Assembly: GCF_040712315.1 (NCBI RefSeq)
Contig: NC_134013.1
Coordinates: 3,817,001-3,881,000, forward strand
DNA: 64,000 nucleotides
Direction of reading: 5' to 3'
Source: Castanea sativa
Lineage: Eukaryota; Streptophyta; Magnoliopsida; Fagales; Fagaceae
Of this stretch, positions 36,830 to 49,559 are shown piece by piece. Under the pieces are notes generated by a model, which had not been told where the DNA came from, did no database searches, and saw only the letters and a program-made list of their open reading frames with translations. Both the position numbers and the translations under genes were made by a program. Every line of letters begins with the position of its first letter. Within the stretch, counting starts at the first letter, position 1.

Positions 36830-39800
36830 GTAACAAAGGTGCTCTTAATATAACATACAAAAAACCAATAACCCAATTGGAAACTCTAAGACAATTCCAA
36901 TTTAGACCTTGATTAATATGTAGAAAGACCATTTAATCCACATAAGGAACCCGGCATCCTCCAATTGAGGCTTTGTTGGGTATTTAACACTAACACTATG
37001 GCAAAATTAATCTTTTGGGCCTCTCGAAGTGCAAAAGGATCTTGATGACCTTTACCACACGACACCATTAAATCTAATACCATATCACGCAATTCAAAAG
37101 TTTTATTAGTCTAGATTTTTTGTAAGTTTCATGTATATTTTTTTTATCTTCGTTCGTTCGAGACTTCCATTCACACCCGTATGCCATCTTACTTTTATTT
37201 AAAATGACAAGAGAGCAACACCAACACACATCCACACCAGAAGAAACTAATCCAATTAAATGAAGCTAGAGGTCCCCAATTGAATGTAAAAGTCCCCCAC
37301 ATAGTACTCTGAACTTAAGAAGCACATGGTGTGTGTTAAGTTGGCATTGGAGCAATAGCCCACACCCCTAAGTACATATATTATTAGCGCAAGCCGTTGC
37401 TGGTTGTTGAGTTGTTGGATCATTAAGAGGATTCAAAGAAATGATCATAGTAGATAAGCAAGGACTATCGAGCAAAGTGGTTAAACAAGGACTTTCATCA
37501 ATGGCATTTCAAGTAAAGAGTGTGAATCAACACATTTTTCCCGAAATGTCATTATCTGTAGGCTCAAGTACTGTCTATCAATGACGTTTAAAGTAAAGAG
37601 TGAATTTTGTCCTGATAGTTCATTAGCTTGTGTCATTGTAGGCTTGCATTTCAAGCCTGCTTTGGTTACATGCTGCATGTTGGAGGTCCAAATCATAGGA
37701 CTATAGGAGCATACAAAGTTTAATCATGCTATTCACTTCATACAATTATGGTACCCATATTTATACAAGGTAAGGTGTATACACAGGAGCTCAAGCAAGA
37801 TAACCCCACTTACTAAAAATCCATGACTAAAGGTGTATGTCTATAGGAGATCAGACCCACTCAATAATCCAATACTCCACCATATTATGGAGCGTGCCAA
37901 ACTTTTTAAAGTGGGTCACAGCTGAAATATTATTGTTCTTATTTGTTTTGGTCTGAATGTCATGTCACAATGCCTACTTTGTTGTAGTAACCATGGAAAA
38001 CTATCATCACCCCCAAAATTGAGGGAAAAAATAAAAACAAAACATTTCCTATCAAATACCATTGTATGCGTATCAAATCATACTGTTATTGTTTTTGTGT
38101 TTTTTGCTTTTTTTTTTTTTCCTTAAGGCAAGGGTGAAATTGTGAAAAGCCCAATAATCAATATTTAATAATTTTCCAATAATGAGACTATCCAAATAAT
38201 CTATGACTTATTTCAAGTTGTGGCTCCCATTGGACAAGTGATTGACATTTTTTTTTTATTATAAAATTTTATTTATTTTCATAAAAACAAACATTCCTTT
38301 ATTGAGGCATCTTTTCTTGGAGTGGTAGACTACAAGTTAAGCAAACTGCTCCACAAGTCCACATGCCAATTGTTTCTGCAATTCTACAACTCCTTCAGTC
38401 AGAAGGAAGAGGTGGGAGATGTGAAGAAAACCTAATAAAAATGATCCCAACCCCAAGTTCCCTTTTCCCCAACCTAACTCCCTCTTCATTGGATTTCCAT
38501 GTTCCGACCGTTAGCTTGGATGCAGGCCAAGCAACTACTGATAGGCCCCACTTTAAAATTTTTCATATTAAGTTTCTTATGACAATGCAGTTTTGCAATA
38601 AACAAAATATAGCTACAGTTCTTTAGATTTGGACATTGTGCATTGAGTTTTCTAATCAAATTCAACCGTATGGCAAATCAATGAACTACATTAGTCATCC
38701 ATGTGATTGAATTGAGTTATTCTTAAAAATAATATTTTTACACCGAATCAGTCGATCTAACTACATAGTTGAATTTAATTGGAAAATTACCTAAGAAACT
38801 AGGTAAGATTGCCCCTGTAAATAATTGAGTAGTTAATTTGAATTTGTTTATTTTGAACTTGCCTTGCAAAACCTTAATAAAGGGTCTAAAACAATGTTAA
38901 TTTGTTGTCTCAATAAATAATGATTAAAATTTTGAATACAAACTACAAAGGCAGCTCTTTGAGATCTTGATTGTGTGTATATTTTGTCGTTAAACTAAAG
39001 TGCTAAGATGGAAATGACCTTATGTTCCATAAATATGTCCAACCAACGAATTGAAAAATGCTCCTTCTACATGTGTCCAACCTGTGTCCTCCGTGGCACG
39101 GAACTTGAACTAGTTTCAGCCATTATTGTACAGAATCGTACCAAAAGTAAAATGGTTTTTCTTCTATGTTACCGAGTCAATTACTCAATCTGCCAATGTT
39201 CATCAATAAGGCAACTTTTCCCATTTTATATATGTGTTTTTTTTAGTTTTAGTCTTATTTTAAAGTATGGTGAAACAATGGAACCAGCTTTTGACCATCC
39301 AATACTTGCTTATAATCACTGTAATCCAACACTAACTCTCATCAGACCATGAGGGCAACCATGAAATTTGGTAAAAAGATTATTTCCAAAGTAATGTTGT
39401 ATAAGTATTCCTCAGGTTCAGAGATGCTACTACTTGTGTGGATGGTATTGCTTTTCTTTCATAGTTTATTCTCTCCCACACTCCCTCTCACACAACCTTT
39501 TTCCCTAGCACTTTTTACCCATGTGGAGCTTTGCATCACATGCTCCCACCTCCTTTACATCATGAAATTATTCTCAATCGTCCTCTTTATCCAAGCTCCC
39601 ATCTTTCTGTCCCCTTTTGTTCTATCATTCTCTCAAGCAAATCCTTCTTTATTTACCATAATTATTGATACTATAATTATAACTAACTTGGACTATCTTA
39701 TGGTCCAATAGCGGCAGTTTTCTTAGTCAGTGCACTCATTTTAAGAACATTAAAACATTAAATTATAGTGTCATAGAGGAGATATGATTCTGATGGTATG

Positions 39801-41440
39801 ATTATCAATGCGGTCCTCCTGTCCACTAGGCAATCTAATTGTGCTTCTTTTTAGTTTTGTCTTCCATCATATCCTGTCTTGGATAACAACTGCAAGCCCC
39901 TCTAAAGCTCTGCTACGATCCCTTATTCCGAGCTCTAAGCTTAAAAGCTTAGGAGAGCGGAGACAGAACATGTGCGTCACTGCAAATGTTCATCATGAAC
40001 ATGCCTCAAATGTGGTCTTAGTAGTAAAGGAATATTTACGGGTGGGTTTTGGGATACTTGGTTACGAGTTACGACTTATGAGTTCCTCTATGCAAAGTGC
40101 AAACTCTTTTCTTGGTTTCTTATGGGATTGGACCTAACATCTAATGACTAAGAAGGTGTTTGGACTTTGAATTGGTGAAAACTGAGCTATATAACTCAGT
40201 TTTCATCACCCAGAACTCAAAATATGTAAGACTCACAGCAAAAATGAATGTTTGACATAATTTTTGAGTTATGTTCTCATCACTCAAAATTCCAAAAAAT
40301 TTGAGTTTGAGTGATGAAAACCGGGAACATCATTTTAGTGTTTTCATGTTATGAAATTTTAGTTTCAATGGCAAAATTGTTATTATGGTGCATTTGTGGG
40401 CTTGATAGCAGAGTGTTGTTATGTCAGAATCTTTTATAGTGTTGGACTTTGTAGCTCAACATACACCTCTTTTATTTCTAATAGAGACGTCTAATGTTCA
40501 AATTACCCCACCACCATTGTGATTATAAAATTGTCTGATTAAAATGATAAAAAGATAATAACAATAATAAATTGATGAATATAGTTCAAGAAACTGTTAC
40601 TTGAAATATGAAAATTGTCTTTATGTTTTCATTGCAATAGATAACAGTGGTAATAAATTTTACTAGTTAAGCTAATTAAAAGAAGTAACGTATGTAAATC
40701 ATGAATGAACTAATTATCTTTCCGTCTCTAGGAACTTAATTTTGTATGTGATCCTATTTTACCAAACAAAAACATGAAGTTAAAACTCTGTAGTGAGCCA
40801 GGCCCAAACGGATATATGTTTTGTCTACTGCTGGCCCCAAGTAGCAATACTAGACCAACAACAAATTTCGTTGGGCTTGAGTCCAAATAGTTTAGGTGTT
40901 ATTCACTTATTCCAGATCTTTTGTCCAGCTAAGCTTATGATCCACCATAGTCGACAAATGAAGAAAAAAAAAACAAAACATAACCGTATGGCGAAGATAT
41001 CACATGACATGGTCCACGAATTGTTTAGACCACTTATTAATAATTATGGGAAATGCTACTACCACAATTTTTCTTCACCACCACTTCATAGTATTTTTAG
41101 TTTCAGAACGATCAAGATGTCTATAATTTATGGTGATTACACAACAAGTTACGATAAAAGTTTTGAAAATTTTTGTAGCACTAACAATTCTCGATAATTA
41201 TTACTAGGATAAATTTCATTTACACCTTTGAAATTTGGGCTAATATCAATCAAGTCTAAGACTTTTCAAAACTAACTAATTTGGTCCCTAAAACTAGTTT
41301 AGTTCCTAAAGGTGATAACGACCACCGCTCCGGTGAGGAATTGAAATTCTAACGATGGATTTTTTTTAGTTCTTTTAATTTTCTGAAATAAGGCAGTGAG
41401 GAAGGATTTTGTGTGGTTTTTTTGGCCTTATTTATTAATG
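36830..41440. other. Intergenic spacer, no gene supported
   Basis: Reading frames at about 38363-38626, 39008-39711, 39808-40137 and 40793-41197 show no domain or splice context I recognise, so I do not call them. The region holds a tandem pair with a period of about 79 bp (around 37499 and 37578, both with gtaaagagtg). It also holds a short hairpin at 40174-40210 (ggtgaaaactgag, loop, ctcagttttcatcacc) that begins a MITE-like stretch up to about 40335. A SINE-like relic lies at about 40437-40530. Confidence 0.45.
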
Positions 41441-43779
41441 TATAAAAAGCTGACGTGGCGTCTTAGTATTGGAGGTTTAACATTTAATCTCTTTCTTTAA
41501 TCACACAGTAAAACGAGCATAATTTACTTATTTACCTCTGTAGGAGTCAATGGGATTTGGTTGACCTTATACGTCGTTTTTATAAATTTTTTTTTTCTTC
41601 TGAATCTGAGAAAAATCAATGGAGGACAAAATACAAGTAGAAGAATAAGAAAGAAGAAGAAGAAGAATCAGCTGCCCTAAATAGTCAGTGCCGTGTCCAG
41701 CCGACTCTATTACCAGGTACTCTCTCTCTCCACAATCTCAATCTCTATTCACTCATTTCCATGCGCCATCACATTGATTTGCGCTAAAATTGATTGGATT
41801 TGGTTCGTATTCGCAAAATTTCGATTATATTGTAGTTCATGTCTTTTAGATCTTTGGTAATTCAAAAACTTAATATAGAAACTTACTTTGAATCAAATTG
41901 AAAAAAAAAGAGGATGCTAAATTGAGAATCTCTGCTTGATTTGGGAATAACCATGTTTTAAATTTTTTTTTTTTTTTTTATATGTACAGATTTCTGTTTC
42001 ATGTGTATTAATTTTTTGGTAATTGTTTTATGTGTATTACCATTTCATGATGTTTTTCCATAGGAGAACTAGAATTTCTAGAGAATGATGTTTCAAGATG
42101 TGAGGTTGATGTGTGATACAATAGTCAATTAAGGAAGTCGCAAAGAGTATGACTCTGGATAGAATAAATTGGAGGAAAAGAATACATGTGACCAACACTG
42201 ACTAATTTGTCGAGAATCCATAGCCGATCCCTAAAGATTCGGGACTAAGGCTATGTTGTTGTTGTTGATGACGATGCCGATGATGCTAGGGATACGATAT
42301 TTGGCATGTTGTGATAGGAACAACATCACTTTCATCTGGGTCTACCATTGACACCATTTTTTATTATGCACAGCTATTGTGAAAAAAGTTGATGTGAAAG
42401 ATGTTATATAACTTATATCTCTAGATTTATTGTTTTGGCTTGTCCCTTGTGCTTAGGGAATTAAGGATTGTGAAGATGTTCCATAGGAGCAGTTGGAGGC
42501 TCTTATCCCTCTAAAGCATTATTTTGATGGCTTGGCTAATTAAGGGTGATTAGTGGGCGGTATTGAGAGACCTCAATATTGGTTTATCTCATGCCGTCAT
42601 TAGGTTTGGTTCCTGAGTTATTATAAGTAGGCTGAAGTTTGTATCAAGATGCATGGGGATTGTTATGAAATCCTACATTGAGAATGAGAGTTGGTTCTTA
42701 GATTCAAGGAATCCGGAAGCAAACTTTATGTGGTAGGGGTTTATCATTTTGGAGAGTTTTAATTGCTCTTGCTCTAAGTTTTTATTATTTTGGATATTGT
42801 TGTAAGTGGGGCTGACTTATTTTTGTGCAGTGGAAAGTAGACTACATATTATGCAAGCAGTTATTCATATGTATATCATAGAAGAATTAAACATGAAATG
42901 AAAATATGAAAAGTCATACTTATAAGTAGTATGGCATTTGGGTTTCAGGTCATTTTAAATTGTCTTTTTTTCCCCCTCTGAGATCCCAGTATTGGCATGT
43001 TGTTCTCAGTTACTGTACTTTGACCTGCTGATTTTTAATCTGATTCAAGGAACATTTGACTGTGCTTGAAAGTTGAACCGTTAGAAGCAGAAAATGTAGG
43101 ATTATAACAATACTGCTATGATTTGTGGAAGCATGTTTAATCGGAGTCTAAAATTTTGTCAAGTTTCTTGTTGATTGTTTGTCTTGAAAATATATAATTG
43201 TGGATGTGATTAGGTTATTTGTTAAATAAGGGAAATAAATACTTCATATTTTCATTCCAGCAGAAAACTGAGCAGTCTAATAGAGCAGAAATTAGGAAAC
43301 TGGAACTTGTTTGCTTTTTCTAACTTTAGTCAATATTCCCTTATGATAAAGAAATGGAATTTGAATTTTGGATAAGGAATAGAATCATTTGAAATTTGTT
43401 TGAACTGGATGGCGCCCTTGTTAAGGTTTGCTGGTTCTTCATGACCACTTTTGATGATATAAGATATCTACCGAAATGATTGTTACTTCTAAAATGTTGC
43501 AATATATGCAGTCATATATGATATACCCATGTAGCATTGTATGCATCTTTGATTTTAATACTATACCTCTTTTTCTGTTAATAATATTTTGCTTTTGATT
43601 GTGTAATACTTTTTACTGCCATAACAAATGGACAATATTCGTAACTACATGCAGATTCTGGTCTCTAAGCCACTTGCTGCAGTGACTAGTGTCAAGACAT
43701 TGTACTTACATTAGTATCCTTGTCTACGTGAATGATGAATGAAGCCTCTATGAACCCTCAATTTGAGATATCAAGTAAA
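41441..43779 (+). promoter_or_regulatory. LCB1 upstream region: probable non-coding first exon and 5'UTR intron
   Basis: A GA-rich leader (about 41620-41716) ends at a good donor (ccag|gtactc, 41716/41717). An acceptor (acatgcag|attctg, 43654/43655) begins a short leader exon 43655-43779 that runs into the coding ATG. The 1.9 kb intron between them carries a LINE relic at about 42140-42275. Upstream of 41600 a tataaaaag-like stretch near 41441-41450 could be the TATA box. The exon model rests on splice motifs only. Confidence 0.45.
42140..42275 (+). mobile_element. LINE 3'-end relic
   Basis: The stretch translates in pieces to LDRINWRKRIHV and is followed by 'gattcgggactaaggctatg' and a (TTG)n end at about 42255-42267. 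This combination is the familiar 3' end of plant LINE elements. It lies in the proposed LCB1 5'UTR intron and has stops. Confidence 0.6.
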
Positions 43780-46700
43780 ATGGCATCAGCTGTTATGAAA
43801 ATAGTTAATACTACTTTAGATTGGGTGACCTTGGCTTTAGATGCTCCTTCTGCTCGAGCTGTTGTTTTTGGAGTGCATATTGGCGGTAATTTCTTAAATC
43901 TTAAAAAAAACAAAATGTCTTTGTCCTCGTCTGTCTGATAATTGTTTGGTTAACTGATTCTTTTTTTTCACTTGATCTTCTGGTTGAAGGGCATTTATTT
44001 GTGGAAGTTCTTCTTCTGGTGGTCATCCTTTTCCTACTTTCCCAGAAAAGTTACAAGCCCCCTAAGAGGCCTTTAACAAAGAAGGTTTGTGTGACAGTTC
44101 TGATGTATACTTGGAACTTTTTGTTTCTTTAACATACTTAAGTGAGATGTGTTGAGTGTTGATGGCTGTGATATGACTAGCATATGTGACGCAAGACAAC
44201 TAGAACACAATTAAAATAATAGGAAAATAAATGGATATGACCTAAGAGTCAACACCTAGACTTAGCTTAGAGTCAACACCAATCGGGGAAACCACTAAGA
44301 ATCAGCATCTAGAGTGGACCTGGAGTAAGCGCTAGACCAAAGAGAGACCAAATGGCCATTTTTTCAATTCATCAAAATATCAATTATCTCCTCAAGGAGT
44401 ACAATAGATTGCTTATAAAGGATTGTAAACCCTAGTTTTAATTGGCTTAGGAAGCCCTAATTGCCTTATTACAAAAATTACCTTGCTTCCAAATTAAAAT
44501 ACTATTATCCTACTAAACTACTAGGACCTAATACATAAAAATACAATTGACTTGCAAACATAAATAATACTAAATAAAAATCTTCTTGCGTCTTCCACAT
44601 CCATATGCTTTACAAATTGAAAGAAATTCTTTGTTACAAAAATTCTGCTAATCATGTTCTGTGGAACAGAGTGTTTCAGAACATTTTTGGTATCAAATAT
44701 AGAGAACTTCTCCCTAATGATGATTGGTTTGCCAAAATAGTTTTTAATTTTCTGCCAATGTCTTGCAATCTCTTTTGGATACTTAAAAAAAAAAAATTAT
44801 AGGTGGGTGGTATTATGGCTTCTGCAGTAGATTGGGCGTTGGGCCTATGGGTAGTGCTCTTAATGTTATGTGGTTTAGCAATGTTTCTGCTCTATCATAG
44901 TTGGCATAGATGAAGGTTGTACTGCTGCTTAAAGCTAGTTTATTTTGGTTGAGTTTCATCTCTTTCTTTCACCCCCTGGATCTCTGTTGCCAAAGTCAAA
45001 ATATAAGGATTTTTTTTTCATAAAAAGAAAAGGAAAAATATCAATTCAGTCAATATTGGAAAGTCATTATCATTAAACTTATACCTTTACTCTTGACACT
45101 GCTTGAAATCCTGGTTGAATTTTGAATTATGGTGACATATGAAATCATCTTGAGAGTTGAAAGCTTAGGGTTGAAATTGTCACCGGGTTCTGTATGCCTG
45201 TTGTGTGCTTTTGTGATTTTACTTAATTTTGTTTCACTGAGGGCTGGCACTGAAGCTGTTCCTGATGTTGATAGGAAATAGATGAGCTATGTGATGAATG
45301 GGTCCCAGAATCTCTCATTCCTCCTATTACAGAAGAGATGCAGAGCGAACCTCCTGTGTTGGAAAGGTGATCTCTACATAGAAGATTCCTTGATTTTTGT
45401 CAGAATAATTCCTTTACCTATATGTTTTGTTCTTTTTGTTTTGTTTGTTTGTTTGTTTGTTTTTTTTTTTTTTTCCACTTTAACTTTAAGAGGAAATATT
45501 TTTCTAGTTATGAGTTTCATGCATATTTTTTCTCCTCTATAGAAAGTTTCTTCCCTAGCACTACATTGTATTGCGATTCTCTTTCGTTTTTGTGTATTTT
45601 ATTATATGGACAAATAATTTTGTTTATGGACTATTAATTATTCATGAATTAAACATTAGGGTTCTGAATAAGAACTAAAAAGTGTTTTAAAAAAGTCTAA
45701 AGTATTGTTACTCATGAGCACTTGTCAACCACAAAAAAGAGGTATTGTTGCTCATGAGTTGTGTCTTCTCCTTCTGGCAGTGCTGCAGGGGTGCATACAA
45801 TAATCAATGGCAAAGAAGTTGTCAATTTTGCTTCAGCAAATTATCTTGGATTGATAGGACATGAGAAAATACTTGTAAGGAATTGTGGTTCCTATTATTT
45901 ATTTTGTTTTTTCTTTTATGATTCTTCGTTGGGATAGAGCATTTATAACAATATTTTTCTTAGGAGTCATGTACGTCTGCATTGGAGAAATATGGTGTTG
46001 GGTCTTGTGGTCCTCGTGGGTTCTATGGAACAATCGGTAAGAGTTAATCTTGAAACTACTATCAAGAGCACCCCCCCCCCCCCCCCCCCGGCTCTCCAAA
46101 AAAACAGTTCTCACATGGAAAATATTTTTATTTTTTGATGATTACTTATATATTTTTCCCTCTTACTAGATGTACACCTTGATTGTGAGGCAAGAATAGC
46201 AAAGTTTTTGGGAACTCCTGATTCAATTCTCTATTCTTATGGACTCTCCACCATGTTTAGTGCAATTCCAGCATTCTGCAAAAAAGGAGACGTCGTTGTG
46301 GTGTGAGTATACGTAATCTTGATTGCAGTATAAAAGTTAGGTTCCTTTAGGATTTCTTTCTGTGTATGTATTTATAATCAAAGGAAATAATTATACTGTG
46401 CTAAAATCATTTCTAAGAGGAAAATCAATTTTGCAAATTTGTTAAGAGACACTTTTGAAGACATGTCGGTGGCTATGTGGGCAATCATACGGTGCTCTTC
46501 TTTTTGGGGGTGAGAAAAATATCAATAATGCTGGGTTGGATTCAGAGGGGGCAAGATGCTTGTGATGGGATGAATGTTGTAGACAGTAGCAATGACTGGG
46601 GGTGGTAATTGGGTGACAAGAGTGTTAGCACTAATGTGGGTGTAAATAATATAATGAGGAGAGTGAATGTGTCCAATTATTGCTTAATTTTTGCTTCTGC

Positions 46701-49559
46701 ATCAAATGGTGTTTTCAAAAAAATAAATTTTCCTTTTTCCTTATGAGCAAACCAAGCACAATTGTTGGAGGAAAGACTATTTTTCTACTTTGGAAATAGA
46801 AATATAGTTTATATAATTATATTGAAACACAACTTTGTTGAAGAGATATTTTATTACGGTGGGTGTAAATTTTTACTTCTGAATTAAATGGATTCCCCCC
46901 CTCCTCCCCCCCCCCAAAAAAAAGAAATCATGATTAAAAATGACCGTAGTGAGATAGAATTTCAAAAGAAGGTAACTACAAATGTGATCATTGCTTGGCC
47001 TTCTTTTGTTGATGTAAGAACGTTGATGCAACCAGCCTTATTAGCTTACTAGCCTACCTTAGCCAATTTTGACATATAGCCTGGTGCCTTCTAGATTTCA
47101 GCATAAATTAGGAGTTTTGGCTGTTAAAATAGGTTTTCTGCTGTAAATTTGTATCTGTACTTTAATGTGGTTCTCGTCGTTCCTGTTCAGGGATGAGGGA
47201 GTCCACTGGGGAATACAAAATGGCCTTTACCTTTCTAGAAGCACGATTGTGTATTTCAAACACAATGATATGGAATCTTTAAGAAATACTCTGGAGAAAT
47301 TCACTGCAGATAATCAACGGGCTAAGAAATTGCGGCGCTACATTGTTGTGGAAGCTGTATACCAGGTAAATTTTTGTGTTTTATATATTTAAAAAATTCA
47401 CCTTTGCTTCGTTTGTGTACATCTCACACATTAACTTGGTCCATGTGCTTAGACATAGTGCACAAACATAGGAGGCACCTTGAAGTATTGTCTTTATGTT
47501 GCATGTTGCATGTTGCAGTAGTTGTTAAGTTTCTCCATGAATTACTGCTATACATTCTGGCAGTAGTCAGTAGAATAAAGATGGGCAATTGCAAATACAA
47601 TAGTATATTCTTAAGTGTTGCAATCTCTCTAATTGGTGTGTTAGCCATTTTTCTCCAGTTCCACGGAGAATTGGGAGAGTTGTAATATTATTCAGCTGTT
47701 TTATTCTTTTCTGTTTCTGAAGCCAATTTCTTCTCTTCCCATTGGATTTGTTTAATTTATTTCTTAGGGGAGAGGGTTGTACAATTGGGCCAAGAGCCTT
47801 TTAGCTCAACTGGCACATTTTAGTGTTTTCAACGAAGACATCTAGAGTTCAAATCGCCTCTCCCCCGATTGTAACTATCAAATTTATAATAATAAAAAAA
47901 AAGAATTGACTATGATAATTTTAATGGTACACGATGATGGCTTTGCTCTATTAATGGTATCTACATTGATTCTTTCTACTTGTTTTGCCATATTTGCCGC
48001 TGCCATCTTTTTTATAAAACACTGGATATCTGTTTCTAAAATTTGCAGAATTCTGGCCAAATTTCTCCCTTAGATGAGATCATTAGATTGAAGGAGAAAT
48101 ATCGCTTTCGTGTTTTATTGGATGAGAGCAACTCATTTGGAGTGCTTGGCAGTTCTGGAAGAGGTCTCACTGAGTACTGTGCGGTTCCAGTATGTTATGA
48201 AAACTTATCCAAACCCCTTTTTCTTCTAAAATAAATTTCCCAGTTTCTGTTTGTGATTGATGGTGATATGGTATGCAGATTGACAAGATAGATATTGTAA
48301 CTGCTGCAATGGGACATGCATTAGCTACGGAAGGAGGATTCTGCACTGGAAGTGCTAGAGTTATTGATCACCAAGTATGTAAATAGTCAATTATAAGAAT
48401 GACCTAGGAAAATGAACAATTTTGCTGATTGGATGGAAACACAATTTAAAAGTTTTATAGTATTCTATTCTAGATGGTAATGTTTATTTTATAGTAATAG
48501 ATTTCTTGTCCAGTGTTGTAAGTGCTAATGTCTGTGTGCATGCTAATTTTTGGCAGCGATTGAGCAGTTCCGGATATGTTTTTTCTGCTTCTTTGCCCCC
48601 GTATCTTGCGAGTGCTGCAATAACTGCTATTGATGTCCTGGAGGAAAATCCTGGTCTGATAAAGAAACTGAAGGCAAACACTGCTCTCTTATGGAAAGGT
48701 TCGTTCTAAATTCTACATCACTGCTAACTGATGTTAAATATATTTGGAAAGAATAAAAAATACCATACATTGGGAGCTGAAGGATTTTATGTTCAGTAAT
48801 GCATTATAATAGTACCATTTATCCGTTTTTTTTTTTATAATCATTATAGGCATAGGTACAAGAAACAACTATTGATAGGGCATTATTATCCGTTGTTTAA
48901 AGTTGGTTGCTTTAGGCTGCATGGCTATGTGTAATCTTTTTGTGTATTTACCTCTGAATTATACCTTTTAAAACAAGTCTGCTTACTTTAGATATATGCC
49001 TTGAATACATGGTGCTGCATCCAGCCATAGAAAACATAATTGTTTAATCTATCAAAAGCCAATTTTTATGTTCCTACCTTCTTGTTAAAACTTATGAAGT
49101 CAAACCAAAAATTAATTAATATAGATATGCTTGCTTAAAGCTGCCTTCATACTGTTTAGTTCAAAATATATTTGGTGACTGCAGGACTGTCAGATATACC
49201 TGGTCTCTCGATAGCAAGTAATCCTGAATCGCCCATTGTTTTTCTCAAATTAGAGAAGTCAACAGGATCAATGAAAAATGACTTAAGTCTTCTTGAGGAC
49301 ATTGCTGACCGTGTAAGTAAAATAGCTTTTTCCATTTTCTATTCATACCTTTTGCAATTTTTAGTTCCTAATTGTTTAATGATTGCAGGTGTTGAAGGAA
49401 GACTCTGTATTTGTGGTGGCTTCCAAAAGATCAACACTTGATAAATGTCGTTTGCCCGTTGGTATCAGATTGTTTGTTTCTGCTGCCCATTCAGAATCTG
49501 ATCTGCAGAAGGCAGCTGAATCATTGAAAAGAGTTACAGCATTGGTGCTCAAGAGTTAA
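43780..49559 (+). CDS. LCB1: Serine palmitoyltransferase subunit LCB1 (long-chain base biosynthesis protein 1)
   Basis: 12 coding exons: 43780-43885, 43990-44084, 45275-45366, 45781-45874, 45964-46036, 46170-46302, 47191-47365, 48049-48189, 48279-48374, 48557-48698, 49185-49312, 49389-49559. They join in phase to 481 residues; the Arabidopsis protein is 482 as I recall. With LCB2 it forms the ER enzyme that condenses serine and palmitoyl-CoA, the first step of sphingolipid synthesis. A membrane segment lies at about 37-54, followed by an aminotransferase class I/II fold. [13 protein letters not shown] (Cys at about 144) matches the conserved subunit-interface motif. At the position where LCB2 has the PLP lysine it reads [14 protein letters not shown], with no lysine, as expected for the regulatory subunit. 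I prefer ATG 43780 (MASAVM); an in-frame ATG at 43732 adds 16 residues. Confidence 0.96.
44185..44600. mobile_element. Probable LTR-retroelement relic in an LCB1 intron
   Basis: The stretch has repeated 'agagtcaacacc' words, a 'tataaaggattgtaaaccct' block and many short A/T-rich words seen in degraded plant LTRs. No paired end or domain was found, so this is a composition-based guess. It lies in intron 2 (1.2 kb). Confidence 0.3.
46071..46089. repeat. Poly-C tract, 19 bases, in an LCB1 intron
   Basis: C19 in the short intron between coding exons 5 and 6 (133 bp). It takes up a seventh of the intron and lies about 80 bp from the acceptor. A broken C-rich run also occurs at about 46896-46915. 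Confidence 0.9.
47795..47905 (+). mobile_element. tRNA-derived SINE in an LCB1 intron
   Basis: A clear A-box match (tagctcaactggc), a B-box-like agttcaaatcg about 50 bp on, a body ending 'attgtaactatcaaatttat' and a short A-rich tail (about 47888-47902). Relatives with the same order of motifs are at about 34245, 40437 and 58090. Confidence 0.55.

Noticed and set aside
39008..40137. Several reading frames over 100 codons in the intergenic island
   Set aside because: Low-complexity hydrophobic or random composition, no domain, no supporting splice sites, no neighbouring fragments of one family.
40793..41197. Open frame of 134 codons upstream of LCB1
   Set aside because: No recognisable motif; AT-rich and MITE-like sequence in its second half.
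42420..42680. Possible processed pseudogene in the proposed LCB1 leader intron
   Set aside because: Some protein-like pieces in one frame, but I could not relate them to any family.
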